Part shown: positions 26,013 through 34,638 of the stretch, in pieces
Numbering within the stretch: position 1 is the stretch's first letter
Layout: each line of letters opens with the position of its first letter
The notes under the pieces: model-generated
Databases searched by the model: none
Seen by the model: the letters and a program-made list of their open reading frames with translations, nothing else
What the model was told of the DNA's origin: nothing
Assembly (NCBI GenBank): GCA_044226395.1
Contig: JBGAHD010000003.1
Span: 62,001-126,000, forward strand
Length of the DNA: 64,000 nucleotides
Origin: JBGAHD01 sp044226395
GTDB taxonomy: Bacteria > Pseudomonadota > Gammaproteobacteria > Xanthomonadales > Ahniellaceae
Reading direction: 5' to 3'
Made by a program: the position numbers and the translations under genes

Positions 26013-26479
26013 GCCGCGACGGAGCGGTCCTGGTGACGCAGCAGCACTTCGTGCAGCGCGGCGGAATCGCGCGCGGCGCGCAGTTCCTCGGTGATCTTGC
26101 TGTTGGAAAACAGCTCGGCGAGTTCGGCCAGGAACATCAGGTGCTGATCGGTGAAATGCTCCGGCACGATCAGCGCGAATACGAGGTCGACCGGCTGGCC
26201 ATCGATGGCGCCGAAGTCGATTGGATCGGCCAAGCGCAGAAAGGCGCCAACCGCGCGCGTGCTGCCGGCGCTGCGACCGTGCGGAATGGCCACGCCATGC
26301 GCCAGGCCCGTGGAGCCCAAGCGCTCGCGGCGCGTCAGGGCATCGAGGATGGCGCGTTCGGAATCGGGAGTGCCGCGCTCATCGAGGAGCGCGGCGAGTT
26401 TTTCGAGAAGACGCTTTTTGCTGGTGACTCGGACATCGGCCACGACGCGCGCGGGTGCCAAGAGGTCGATGATGCGCAT
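26009..26479 (-). CDS. ptsN: Nitrogen-regulatory PTS enzyme IIA (EIIA-Ntr)
   Basis: A 156-residue cytoplasmic phosphocarrier of the PTS-Ntr branch, affecting potassium, nitrogen and envelope regulation rather than sugar uptake. The active-site histidine is His67 in GVAIPHGR, followed by FLRLADPIDFGAIDG and a late HLMFLAELAELFSN helix typical of EIIA-Ntr. It lies between hpf and hprK, the standard order near rpoN. Its stop overlaps the hprK start by 4 bases. Confidence 0.94.
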   Translation of the reverse strand: MRIIDLLAPARVVADVRVTSKKRLLEKLAALLDERGTPDSERAILDALTRRERLGSTGLAHGVAIPHGRSAGSTRAVGAFLRLADPIDFGAIDGQPVDLVFALIVPEHFTDQHLMFLAELAELFSNSKITEELRAARDSAALHEVLLRHQDRSVAA

Positions 26480-26506
26480 GCGAGTGGCCGATTCCGAGCG
26501 AGAGGG

Positions 26507-26830
26507 TCAGAGGGACTGGCGCGCGCGTTGCGCGTCGGCCCGGTGGTGGTCAGTGATTTTTTCTTTGTGCTTTTTCACCTGACGATCGAGCTTGTCGGTG
26601 AGCACATCGATGGCCGCGTACATGTCGCTGGCCTCGGCATCGGCGTGAATGGTCTTGTGCGATACCTTGATGGTCGCCTCCGCCTTATGCAGCACGCGTT
26701 CGACGCCGAGTATCACGTGCACTTCGATCACCTGATCAAAATGTCGCGTCACGCGTTCGAATTTTTCGTTGACGTAGTTGTCCAGCGCCGGGGTGACGTC
26801 CATCTGACGACCGCTAACCAGAATCCTCAT
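26507..26830 (-). CDS. hpf: Ribosome hibernation-promoting factor, short HPF
   Basis: A 107-residue protein that binds the 30S subunit between head and body and stabilises inactive ribosomes. It shows the HPF fold, starting MRILVSGRQMDVTPAL and including KAEATIKVSHKTIHADA and DMYAAIDVLTDKLDRQVKKHK. The length is that of short HPF; the C-terminal dimerisation domain of long forms is absent. GGAGGAAA just upstream is a very strong ribosome site and fixes ATG 26830 over longer in-frame starts. It sits between rpoN and ptsN as in most Gammaproteobacteria. Confidence 0.95.
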   Translation of the reverse strand: MRILVSGRQMDVTPALDNYVNEKFERVTRHFDQVIEVHVILGVERVLHKAEATIKVSHKTIHADAEASDMYAAIDVLTDKLDRQVKKHKEKITDHHRADAQRARQSL

Positions 26831-27045
26831 GACTTTCCTCCGTTGCCTGCGGGAACCGGCGACTCGCCGGTCCGTTTGCGACTTCAAAACACCAGGATCG
26901 TTCGTGTTGCGACTCACTGAGGTGTTCCGTGCACTGTTTCTATGGGGGCGGGTCTCTCCGCGCGTCAAGGGTCGGGATTGAGCAAATGATGTGATCGCGC
27001 GGTGAAAACGCGCGCGTGGATTCGAGGCGGCGGGCGACGGATTCG

Positions 27046-28503
27046 TCATGCCAGGCGGCAGCGCTCGCTCGAGGACGGGATGTTCATGGCTTCACGATAC
27101 TTCGCCACGGTGCGGCGCGCCACTGCGATGCCGCGACGCTGCAGTTCGGTGGCTATGGCACTGTCGGAAAAGGGTTTTCTGGGGTTCTCCTCGTCCACGA
27201 GCTTGCGGATCATGGCGCGGATCGCGGTAGCCGAGGCCTCGCCGCCCTCGGCGGTCGCCAGGCCCACGGAGAAGAAGTGCTTGAATTCGAAGGTGCCGCG
27301 CGGCGTGTGCAGGTATTTGCGCGTGGTCACGCGCGACACCGTGGACTCATGCACGCCGATTTCGTCGGCGACTTCGCGCAGGGTCAGCGGGCGCATGGCC
27401 TCGGGACCGTAGTCGAGGAAGGCGCCTTGCTGCCGCACGATGCAACCGGCCACGCGCAGCATGGTGTCGCCGCGCGCGCGCAGACTGCGGATCAGCCAGC
27501 GCGCTTCCTGCAGGTGACTGCGCAGATAGCTGCCGGTGCCGTCGCGCGATGACGCGGCCATCTGCTCGTAGTGGCGATTGATCGCCAGCGACGGCTGACA
27601 CGAAGGATTGAGCCGCACGCGCCAGCGCCCGTCGTGCTTGTAGGCGTAGACGTCGGGCATGATGTATTCGGTCGAGGCTTCGCCGTAGTGGCTGCCCGGA
27701 CGCGGGTTGAGCGTGCGCACCAGGGCGATGGCGGCGTCGAGTTCCTCGATGCTCACGTGCAGGCGCGTGGCGAGCTTGCCGGGATCGCGCGCGAGCGATT
27801 CCAGATGCTCGCGCACCAAGGACATGGCGAGTTCGCGCGCGGGAATGTCGGACGGGATTTCCATCAGCTGCGCGGCCAGGCACTCGGACGGCGTGCGCGA
27901 GCAGATGCCGACCGGGTCGAAGCGTTGCAGGCGATGGCGCACGGCTTCGATCTCGTCGTCGCCGACGGTGAACTGCGCGGCGATGGTGGCGCGGATGCCG
28001 TCGAGCGGTTCGCGCAGATAGCCGTCTTCGTCGACGGCGTCGATCAGGGCTTCGGCGATGGCGCGGTCGCGTTCGGTGATCGGCGTGAGGTTCAACTGCC
28101 AGCGCAGGTAGTCGTGCAGCGATTGCGGCGCGGGCGTGCGGTTGGCGAGCGGATCGTTCTCGTCATCGCCCGAGCCGCTGGCGCTGGAGCGTGGCGTGTC
28201 GTCCCAGTCGATGTCGCCGGTCTCGGGGTCGTCCCAGTTGTCGTCGGGCGATTCCTCGGCAGCGGCTTTCTCGGGTTCGGTTTCCGGCGCGTTCTCCGCT
28301 TCGGGCGTCTCGCCCGCATTGCTGTCGGACGTGTCGGGCGCGCCTTCGACTTCGGCGGTCTCGAGCAGGGGATTGGACTCGAGCGCGTCGCGGATCTCTT
28401 GTTCGAGCTCCATCGCCGACAGCTGCAACAAGCGAATCGCCTGACGCAATTGCGGCGTCAGCGTGAGCTGTTGCGAGAACCCGAGTTTGAGCGCTGGCTT
28501 CAC
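27046..28503 (-). CDS. rpoN: RNA polymerase sigma-54 factor
   Basis: A 485-residue alternative sigma factor that needs enhancer-binding activators. The Gln/Leu-rich activator region starts LKLGFSQQLTLTPQLRQAIRLLQLSAMELEQ. An acidic low-complexity region II spans about 55-110. The core-binding domain follows, then a helix-turn-helix LREVADEIGVHESTVSRVTTRK, and the RpoN box ARRTVAKYRE near the C-terminus. The start is GTG at 28503; another GTG two codons upstream (28509) is possible, and the GGGGG run near 28515 could serve either. It lies between lptB and hpf. Confidence 0.95.
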   Translation of the reverse strand: MKPALKLGFSQQLTLTPQLRQAIRLLQLSAMELEQEIRDALESNPLLETAEVEGAPDTSDSNAGETPEAENAPETEPEKAAAEESPDDNWDDPETGDIDWDDTPRSSASGSGDDENDPLANRTPAPQSLHDYLRWQLNLTPITERDRAIAEALIDAVDEDGYLREPLDGIRATIAAQFTVGDDEIEAVRHRLQRFDPVGICSRTPSECLAAQLMEIPSDIPARELAMSLVREHLESLARDPGKLATRLHVSIEELDAAIALVRTLNPRPGSHYGEASTEYIMPDVYAYKHDGRWRVRLNPSCQPSLAINRHYEQMAASSRDGTGSYLRSHLQEARWLIRSLRARGDTMLRVAGCIVRQQGAFLDYGPEAMRPLTLREVADEIGVHESTVSRVTTRKYLHTPRGTFEFKHFFSVGLATAEGGEASATAIRAMIRKLVDEENPRKPFSDSAIATELQRRGIAVARRTVAKYREAMNIPSSSERCRLA

Positions 28504-28616
28504 TGCCACTGACCCCCGGCAACGCCGGTAGCAAAAAGCGTTCCAGGGGCATTCTAGACTCGTGAGCCGCGCCGACAAGTCTTGACACGCGCCGATCGCG
28601 TGTCGCCAACCTTGTT

Positions 28617-29336
28617 CTACATTCGGAACGATTGGCCGAGATAGACCTCGCGCACGCGCGCATTGCCGAGCAAAGCCTCGGGCTTGCCCTCGGCCAACAC
28701 GCCGCCATCGCTGAGAATATAGGCGCGATCGCAGATGCCCAGGGTCTCGCGCACGTTGTGATCGGTGATCAACACGCCGATCCCGCGCGACTTGAGGTGG
28801 GCGACGATTTTCTGGATCTCGTTGACCGAGATCGGATCGACGCCGGCGAAGGGTTCGTCGAGCAGCATGAAGCGCGGCCGCGCGGCCAGCGCGCGCGCGA
28901 TCTCGACGCGACGACGCTCGCCGCCGGAAAGACTCTCGCCGCTGCTGCGCGCCAGGTGCGAGACCTGCAATTCCTCGAGCAGTTTTTCCAACTCGCGGCG
29001 ACGCGCGGGGCCGTTGAGGTCGTCGCGCAGTTCCAGGATGGCGAGCACGTTCTCGGCCACGCTCAGGCGCCGAAAGACCGAAGGTTCTTGCGGCAGATAG
29101 CCCAGGCCCAGTCGCGCGCGCGCGTGCATGGGTTGCTGGGTGATGTCGCGATCGTCGAGAAAGATGTGACCCTGATCGGCCGCGACCAGGCCCACGATCA
29201 TGTAAAAGCACGTGGTCTTGCCCGCGCCATTGGGGCCGAGCAGGCCAACCACTTCGCCGGGCTTGAGATCGAACCCGAAATCGCGCACGACCTCGCGCGC
29301 GCGATAGCGCTTTTTCAGACCCCGCGCGCGCAGCAT
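28617..29336 (-). CDS. lptB: LPS export ABC ATPase LptB
   Basis: A 239-residue ATPase powering extraction of lipopolysaccharide from the inner membrane with LptFG. It shows Walker A GPNGAGKT (34-41), Q-loop YLPQEPSVFRRLSV, signature LSGGERRRVEIARAL, Walker B FMLLDEPFAGVDP and the switch His in LITDHNVRE. The ATG overlaps the lptA stop. It is the last of the kdsD-kdsC-lptC-lptA-lptB run, and rpoN follows after about 110 bases. Confidence 0.96.
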   Translation of the reverse strand: MLRARGLKKRYRAREVVRDFGFDLKPGEVVGLLGPNGAGKTTCFYMIVGLVAADQGHIFLDDRDITQQPMHARARLGLGYLPQEPSVFRRLSVAENVLAILELRDDLNGPARRRELEKLLEELQVSHLARSSGESLSGGERRRVEIARALAARPRFMLLDEPFAGVDPISVNEIQKIVAHLKSRGIGVLITDHNVRETLGICDRAYILSDGGVLAEGKPEALLGNARVREVYLGQSFRM

Positions 29337-29923
29337 CAGCGACCGGGACTCGCCGCCGGCGTGGCCGGCTTGGCTTCGGGCTTCTTTTCCGCGGGCTTGG
29401 CCTCGGCGGGCTTGGGCGGTTGCGGGGCCAGGCGCAGATGCACGCGACCGTCGCCGCCTTCGCCACCGCCGCCGGTGAACTTGCCGGTGGTCAGGTCGTA
29501 GGTGACCTTCTGACTGCGGATCTCGCCCTTGGGCTGGATGATCACCACGTCGCCGGTGAGCACCACGCTGTTGCCGGCGAGGTTGTAGTCGATGTGCAGG
29601 GCCTTGGCGTCGAGCTGGCCGCCGTCGTCGAGATCTTCCTTCAACGTGGCCGGCTTGCCGTCGAACACGGCGCGTTCGACCTGTTGATTTTTGCCCTGGT
29701 GCACTTCGGCGCGATCGCTGGTCACCTTCATCGTGCCGCGCGTGATCACCACGCCGCCGGTGAGCAGGGAGACATTGCTGTTGGCGTCGCTTTCGAGATG
29801 ACCGGCTTGAATGTCGACGGGCTGGCTCGAGTCGCTCTTGAGCGCCCAGGCGGGCGCGCTCAGCGCGCAGCCGAACGCGAGGACCATCATTACGCGCGCA
29901 TCACGGTTTCTTTTTTCGCTCAT
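29336..29923 (-). CDS. lptA: LPS transport periplasmic bridge protein LptA
   Basis: A 195-residue periplasmic protein with a signal peptide (VMMVLAFGCALSAPAWA). The OstA/LptA beta-jellyroll spans about 30-160, including PVDIQAGHLESDANSN, GGVVITRGTMKVTSDRAEV and VLTGDVVIIQPKGEIRSQKV. It polymerises into the bridge carrying LPS across the periplasm. The C-terminal 35 residues are low-complexity Pro/Ala/Lys, a frequent disordered tail. It overlaps lptC by 23 bases and lptB by 1 base, showing tight coupling. Confidence 0.95.
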   Translation of the reverse strand: MSEKRNRDARVMMVLAFGCALSAPAWALKSDSSQPVDIQAGHLESDANSNVSLLTGGVVITRGTMKVTSDRAEVHQGKNQQVERAVFDGKPATLKEDLDDGGQLDAKALHIDYNLAGNSVVLTGDVVIIQPKGEIRSQKVTYDLTTGKFTGGGGEGGDGRVHLRLAPQPPKPAEAKPAEKKPEAKPATPAASPGR

Positions 29924-30590
29924 AGCGGCCGCGCACCTGATTCTTGAGGATGAAACGGTTGTTCTTGAGGTCGGCCTCGAGGCCGGTGCCGTTGAGTATA
30001 GAGCCCGGTTGCGTGATGGTCACCGCGTCGTCGGTGAACAGGCGGTTTTCGTCGAGCAGGCCGCTCAGCGTGGCCGAGCGCAGCGACAGTGGCGTGGTCT
30101 TGGCGGTGACGCGGCGGTCGACCTTGACGTCGTCGATCAGGCGCAGCTCGCGCGCGTCCTTGCGCACCCAGGCCTGGCGCGAGGTCGCGTCCCAGTCGGT
30201 GCCATTGCCGTCGCGGATCACGAACTGGGGCGCGTCGATGGTGAGCGTGCCCAGAAAAGGATGGCGCGCCAGACGCGGCGATTTGACCGCGAAGGAGAAC
30301 TCGCCCTTGGCGTCGAGCGTGGTCAGGGTGAAATCGCGCAGCTCGTAGTCCGATCGCGGCGGGCCGACGAACTCATCGACGCCGCCGCCGGCATCGCGCA
30401 GCCACAGCAGCCACTGCAAGAACAGCGCGACCAAGGCCAGCATCGCCGCGATGCCGAGCGTGCGCGGCACGCCACTCAAGCGCGTCAACGCGACCCAGCG
30501 ACTGGGCGGCGCGCTCGCGGCCGGCGGCTTGCGCACGGCTTGCGGTCGACGCGACGACGGCGGTGGCGGCGTGGGTTTGGACGTCGTCAT
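29901..30590 (-). CDS. lptC: LPS export protein LptC
   Basis: A 229-residue bitopic protein passing LPS from LptBFG to LptA. A Pro/Ser-rich cytoplasmic N-terminus of about 45 residues (longer than in E. coli) precedes one membrane helix (LGIAAMLALVALFLQWLLWL). A periplasmic jellyroll follows with YELRDFTLTTLDAKGEFSF and ILNGTGLEADLKNNRFIL. ATG 30590 overlaps the kdsC stop (ATGA). The order kdsC-lptC-lptA-lptB is the conserved one. Confidence 0.94.
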   Translation of the reverse strand: MTTSKPTPPPPSSRRPQAVRKPPAASAPPSRWVALTRLSGVPRTLGIAAMLALVALFLQWLLWLRDAGGGVDEFVGPPRSDYELRDFTLTTLDAKGEFSFAVKSPRLARHPFLGTLTIDAPQFVIRDGNGTDWDATSRQAWVRKDARELRLIDDVKVDRRVTAKTTPLSLRSATLSGLLDENRLFTDDAVTITQPGSILNGTGLEADLKNNRFILKNQVRGRYERKKKP

Positions 30591-31132
30591 GGCGCGCGAT
30601 CGAAGCCCGCGATCGCGGCTTCGAGCTTGCCCTGGGCGTGCAGCAGCAGCTCGCACACTTCGCGCGCGGCGCCGCGGCCGCCGTGAGCCATGGTCTGCCA
30701 ATGCGCGATGGCCGCGATCGGCGCGCGCGCATTGGCCACGGCGATGGCCAGACCCACGGCCTTCATCGCGGACAGATCGGGAAGGTCGTCGCCGACATAG
30801 GCGACTTGATCGAGGTCGATCGCCAGCGATTGCGCGATCGCGCGCACGCGCGATAGCTTGTCGCGCTCGCCTTGATGCACGCGGTCCACGCCGAGGTCGC
30901 GCATGCGCGCGGCGACGATGGCGCTGTCGCGCGCGGTGACGATGGCAATCGCGATGCCGGCCTGCATCAGCAGTTTCATGCCCAGCCCATCGTGCACGTG
31001 AAACGCCTTCAGCGCCTCGCCCTGGGGACCATAGATCAGGCCACCATCGGTGAGCACGCCATCGATGTCGAAGCAGACCAGGCGCACGCGCGCGGCGCGG
31101 CCGAGCAGGGCGGCGGAGAATTCGGGAAGCAT
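30587..31132 (-). CDS. kdsC: KDO 8-phosphate phosphatase
   Basis: A 181-residue HAD-family phosphatase releasing Kdo from Kdo-8-phosphate, the step before CMP activation for LPS core. The HAD nucleophile motif is FDIDGVLTDGG (Asp22 and Asp24). Motif II is ATAR-like (IAIVTARDS), the conserved Lys is in GERDKL, and motif III is VGDDLPD. There is no cap domain, as expected for KdsC tetramers. It lies 28 bases after kdsD. Confidence 0.95.
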   Translation of the reverse strand: MLPEFSAALLGRAARVRLVCFDIDGVLTDGGLIYGPQGEALKAFHVHDGLGMKLLMQAGIAIAIVTARDSAIVAARMRDLGVDRVHQGERDKLSRVRAIAQSLAIDLDQVAYVGDDLPDLSAMKAVGLAIAVANARAPIAAIAHWQTMAHGGRGAAREVCELLLHAQGKLEAAIAGFDRAP

Positions 31133-31160
31133 GCTGACGCCGTGAAAGAAACCGCGCGTA

Positions 31161-32180
31161 CTACACCACGCCGGCGCGCAGCAGATCGTGAATGTTGAGC
31201 GCGCCGACCACGCGGGCGTCGGCGTCGACCACGAGCAGGGCGTGAATCTTGTGGTCTTCCATCATGCGCGCGGCCTCGACCGCGAGCTTGTCCGGCGCGA
31301 TGGTCTTGGCGCGCATGGTCATCACGCGCGTGATCGGCGTGGCGCGCAGATCGAAGCGCGGATCGTCGAGGCAGCGGCGAAGATCGCCGTCGGTGAACAC
31401 GCCCAGCAATCGCTGCGTGTCGTCGACCACGGCGGCCATGCCCAGGCCCTTGCGCGTCATCTCGACCAAGGTGTCCGACAGCGTGGCATCCGCACTCACG
31501 CGCGGAATCTGATCGCCGGTGTGCATCACGTCGGAGATGTGCAGCAGCAGACGACGACCCAACGCGCCAGCCGGATGCGAGCGCGCGAAATCATCCGCCG
31601 TGAAGCCGCGCGCCTCGAGCAGCGCGATCGCCAGCGCATCACCCATCACCAAGGTGGCGGTGGTGCTGGCCGTGGGCGCGAGGCCCAGCGGGCAGGCCTC
31701 GGCGACCACGCTCACGTCCAGATGCACATCGGCCAGGCGCGCGAGCGAGGAATTGGGGTTGCCCGAGAGCGCGATCAGCGGCACGTTCTGACGCTTGATC
31801 AGGGGCACGATGGTCAGCAGCTCGTCGGTTTCGCCGGAGTTGGACAGGGCCAGCACAACGTCGTCGCGCGTGATCATGCCCAGATCGCCGTGACTGGCTT
31901 CGCCCGGATGCACGAAGAACGACGGCGTGCCGGTGGAGGCGAGCGTGGCGGCGATCTTGCCGCCGATGTGACCGGACTTGCCCATGCCGCTGACCACGAC
32001 GCGGCCGCGGCAGGCGAACATCAATTCGCAGGCGCGCAGGAAAGTGTCGTCGATGCGGTCGACCAGCTCGCCGATGGCGCGGGCCTCGATCGTGACCACG
32101 TCGCGGGCGACCCGCGCGATGCGCTCGGCGTCGAGTGTTGCGGGTACCGCCGGGGCGACCGGCAAGAGGCGAGCGTTCAT
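31161..32180 (-). CDS. kdsD: Arabinose-5-phosphate isomerase
   Basis: A 339-residue enzyme converting ribulose-5-phosphate to arabinose-5-phosphate, the first committed step to Kdo. The N-terminal SIS domain contains VVVSGMGKSGHIGGKIAATL and FVHPGEASHGDLGMI with the conserved His pair. A C-terminal CBS pair follows (about 215-335), including GVFTDGDLRRCL. ATG 32180 gives MNARLLPVAP; longer in-frame starts run into the divergent bolA-like gene. It heads the Kdo/LPS transport operon. Confidence 0.95.
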   Translation of the reverse strand: MNARLLPVAPAVPATLDAERIARVARDVVTIEARAIGELVDRIDDTFLRACELMFACRGRVVVSGMGKSGHIGGKIAATLASTGTPSFFVHPGEASHGDLGMITRDDVVLALSNSGETDELLTIVPLIKRQNVPLIALSGNPNSSLARLADVHLDVSVVAEACPLGLAPTASTTATLVMGDALAIALLEARGFTADDFARSHPAGALGRRLLLHISDVMHTGDQIPRVSADATLSDTLVEMTRKGLGMAAVVDDTQRLLGVFTDGDLRRCLDDPRFDLRATPITRVMTMRAKTIAPDKLAVEAARMMEDHKIHALLVVDADARVVGALNIHDLLRAGVV

Positions 32181-32346
32181 GGCGATTTGCGGGCGCTTGT
32201 CGTTGTGGGCGCGGCCGGCCGTTTCGCGGCGCCGACGCCATGGATTACCATTCGCGGCGATTCTAACCCCTTCGGCGTGCCCCCGGGCGGTCCGCGGCCG
32301 CCGGCCGTCCCGCCCGATCGCGCCGCGCGCGCCCCCAGCCAGAACC

Positions 32347-32592
32347 ATGTCCATGGATGCCGAGACCATCAAGCACCTGATCGAAAAGGGCATTCCCGAC
32401 GCCCGCGCCGATGTCAGCGGCGCCGATGGCGTGCATTTCGAAGCCCGTGTCGTGGCCGCCGCCTTCGCCGGTAAGTTGCCGCTGGCGCGGCATCGGTTGG
32501 TGTACGCGACGCTCGGCGATCTGATGGGCGGGGCCATCCACGCGCTGTCGCTGAAGACCCTCACGCCCGAAGAAGCGGCCAAGACGAACTAG
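32347..32592 (+). CDS. BolA family protein (IbaG-like)
   Basis: An 81-residue BolA-fold protein. Such proteins bind monothiol glutaredoxin and iron-sulfur clusters; the form next to murA is usually IbaG, linked to acid resistance. It shows the helix MDAETIKHLIEKGIPDARADV, the strand FEARVVAAAFAGKLPLARHRLVYATLG and the end IHALSLKTLTPEE. The invariant His of the family is in ARHRLVY. The start ATG 32347 has a second in-frame ATG two codons on. MurA begins 6 bases after its stop. Divergent from kdsD. Confidence 0.9.
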   Translation: MSMDAETIKHLIEKGIPDARADVSGADGVHFEARVVAAAFAGKLPLARHRLVYATLGDLMGGAIHALSLKTLTPEEAAKTN

Positions 32593-32598
32593 GACACC

Positions 32599-33858
32599 AT
32601 GGCAAAGATCGTGATCTCGGGGGGCGAACCCCTCAACGGTGAAGTGTGGATCTCCGGCGCCAAGAACGCCGTGCTGCCCATCCTCGCCGCCACCTTGCTC
32701 GCCGACGAGCCGGTGACCATCGGCAATGTGCCGCATCTGCACGACGTCACCACGACCATGGAATTGCTCGGCCAGATGGGCGTGCAGCTGGTCGTCGACG
32801 AGCGCATGCGCATTCACGCCGATCCGCGTTCGACCAACAACTTCGTGGCGCCTTATGACCTGGTCAAGACCATGCGCGCGTCGATCCTGGTGCTGGGTCC
32901 GCTGATCGCGCGCTACGGTCAGGCCACGGTGTCGCTGCCGGGCGGTTGCGCCATCGGCTCGCGGCCGGTGGACCTGCACATCAAGGGCATGGAGGCACTC
33001 GGCGCGAACATCGTCGTCGAGAACGGCTACATCAAGGCCACGGCCAAGCGCCTCAAAGGCGCGCGCGTGATGCTCGACATCGTCACCGTCACCGGCACCG
33101 AGAACATCATGATGGCCGCCGTGCTCGCCGAGGGCACGACCATTATCGAAAACGCCGCGCAAGAGCCCGAAGTCGTCGATCTGGCCAATTGCCTCATCGC
33201 CATGGGCGCGAAGATCGACGGCCATGGCACCAACACCATCATCGTCGAAGGCGTCGAGCGCCTGCACGGCACCGACTACGACGTGTTGCCCGATCGCATC
33301 GAGACCGGCACCTTCCTCGTCGCCGGCGCGATGACGCACGGCCGCGTGCTGGCCAAGCGCTCGCGACCCAAGACGCTCGACGCGGTGTTGTGCAAGCTCG
33401 AGGACTCGGGCGCGCACATCAACACCGGCGATGATTTCATCGAACTCGACATGCGTGGCAACCGCCCCAAGGCGGTAAGCCTCACCACCGCGCCGTATCC
33501 CGCGTTCCCCACCGACATGCAAGCGCAGTTCACCGCGCTCAACACCGTGGCCGAAGGCGTGGGCGTGATCACCGAGACCGTGTTCGAGAACCGCTTCATG
33601 CACGTGCAGGAACTGCGGCGCCTGGGCGCGGACATCCGCGTCGAGGGCAACACCGCCATCGTGCAAGGCGTGCACGAGATGACCGGCGCGCCGCTGATGG
33701 CCACCGATCTGCGCGCCTCGGCGTGCCTGGTGCTCGCGGGCCTGGTGGCCAAGGGCGACACCATCGTCGATCGCATCTATCACATCGACCGCGGCTACGA
33801 GTGCATCGAGGAAAAGCTCGGCTCGTTGGGCGCGCGGATTCGTCGATTGCCGTCCTGA
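32599..33858 (+). CDS. murA: UDP-N-acetylglucosamine 1-carboxyvinyltransferase
   Basis: A 419-residue cytoplasmic enzyme that transfers enolpyruvate from PEP to UDP-GlcNAc, the first committed step of peptidoglycan synthesis and the target of fosfomycin. The active-site loop Cys is Cys117 in LPGGCAIGSRP, so the enzyme is predicted fosfomycin-sensitive. Other landmarks are the N-terminal ISGAKNA with the catalytic Lys22-Asn23, and RIEVTGTFLVAGA-like segments (here RIETGTFLVAGAMTHG). It is co-transcribed with the bolA-like gene and followed by a bidirectional hairpin. Confidence 0.97.
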   Translation: MAKIVISGGEPLNGEVWISGAKNAVLPILAATLLADEPVTIGNVPHLHDVTTTMELLGQMGVQLVVDERMRIHADPRSTNNFVAPYDLVKTMRASILVLGPLIARYGQATVSLPGGCAIGSRPVDLHIKGMEALGANIVVENGYIKATAKRLKGARVMLDIVTVTGTENIMMAAVLAEGTTIIENAAQEPEVVDLANCLIAMGAKIDGHGTNTIIVEGVERLHGTDYDVLPDRIETGTFLVAGAMTHGRVLAKRSRPKTLDAVLCKLEDSGAHINTGDDFIELDMRGNRPKAVSLTTAPYPAFPTDMQAQFTALNTVAEGVGVITETVFENRFMHVQELRRLGADIRVEGNTAIVQGVHEMTGAPLMATDLRASACLVLAGLVAKGDTIVDRIYHIDRGYECIEEKLGSLGARIRRLPS

Positions 33859-33873
33859 GCTTGAACGCTTTCG

Positions 33874-33908
33874 GCATCGCGTGACCTCGCAGCGAGGTCA
33901 CACGATGC
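33874..33908. terminator. Bidirectional terminator hairpin between murA and the convergent DUF3108 gene
   Basis: A 9-bp perfect inner stem (33881-33889 with 33893-33901, loop CAG) is extended after one mismatch by six more pairs out to 33874 and 33908. It is centred between two convergent gene ends. No T-run is obvious, so its role is inferred from stability and position. Confidence 0.7.
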
Positions 33909-33921
33909 GTCGACGAAGAAT

Positions 33922-34638
33922 CTACTGGCGTGTTTCGCGCAGGCGCATCTCGATGGTCTCGCCATCGGGCTCGCGCTGGACGATGCGCACGGGCATGTAG
34001 TTGAGCTTGGCGGCGAGCCAGCTCGTGGTGGTGCGGCCGGGTTTCTCGCGGATGCGTTCCAGGCGCGCGGTGGCGAACTCACCGGCGGGCACGCGCACGG
34101 TTTCATCCTCGGCGCGGCGATAGCGTTGCGCTTCGACTTTGTCCTTGTCGGCGACTTGATAGACGAAGTCCTCGCGCGCGCCGGCGAGATCGGCCGCCAG
34201 CGCCAGCACCACGGTGTGGCGATCCTGCACGCCGGTGTCGAAGCGCAGACGCCAGTCGTGTTCGCCATCGCCGCTGCGGATGAGGTGACGCTCGGGGTCG
34301 GCGTCGAGCGCGCGTTGCTTGTGCTTCCACGCGACTTTCTGCGCGTAGCGATAGCTCACCAGTTCCGGTCGGCCTTCGCGCCAGCGGAAACTCGATTGCT
34401 CGCGAATGTCGGCGCCGGCCATGGCCGCCAAGCCCTGCGTGCCTTCGGTGTGCGTGACCAGTTCCCACACCTCGCCTTCGACATAATGCAGATCAATCGT
34501 GGCGCGGCCCATCGGCTTGCCATTGCGCAGCACTTCGTACTCGCCATGAAACGCGGGCAGCGGTGGCGCGGGCGGACGCGCGGCGATCACCAAGGGCGCG
34601 AGCAGCAGCAATGCGAGTGCCATCAACTTAGACCGCAT
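33922..34638 (-). CDS. DUF3108 family exported protein
   Basis: A 238-residue product with a signal peptide (MRSKLMALALLLLAPLVIAARP). The mature part is the beta-rich DUF3108 domain: FHGEYEVLRNGKPMGRATIDL, QSSFRWREGRPELVSYRY, TVRVPAGEFATARLERIRE and WLAAKLNYMPVRIVQREPDG. Members are periplasmic or outer-membrane proteins of unclear role. ATG 34638 gives the cleanest signal and overlaps the purN stop by 11 bases; an ATG five codons upstream is possible. The purM-purN-DUF3108 order recurs in xanthomonads. Confidence 0.87.
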   Translation of the reverse strand: MRSKLMALALLLLAPLVIAARPPAPPLPAFHGEYEVLRNGKPMGRATIDLHYVEGEVWELVTHTEGTQGLAAMAGADIREQSSFRWREGRPELVSYRYAQKVAWKHKQRALDADPERHLIRSGDGEHDWRLRFDTGVQDRHTVVLALAADLAGAREDFVYQVADKDKVEAQRYRRAEDETVRVPAGEFATARLERIREKPGRTTTSWLAAKLNYMPVRIVQREPDGETIEMRLRETRQ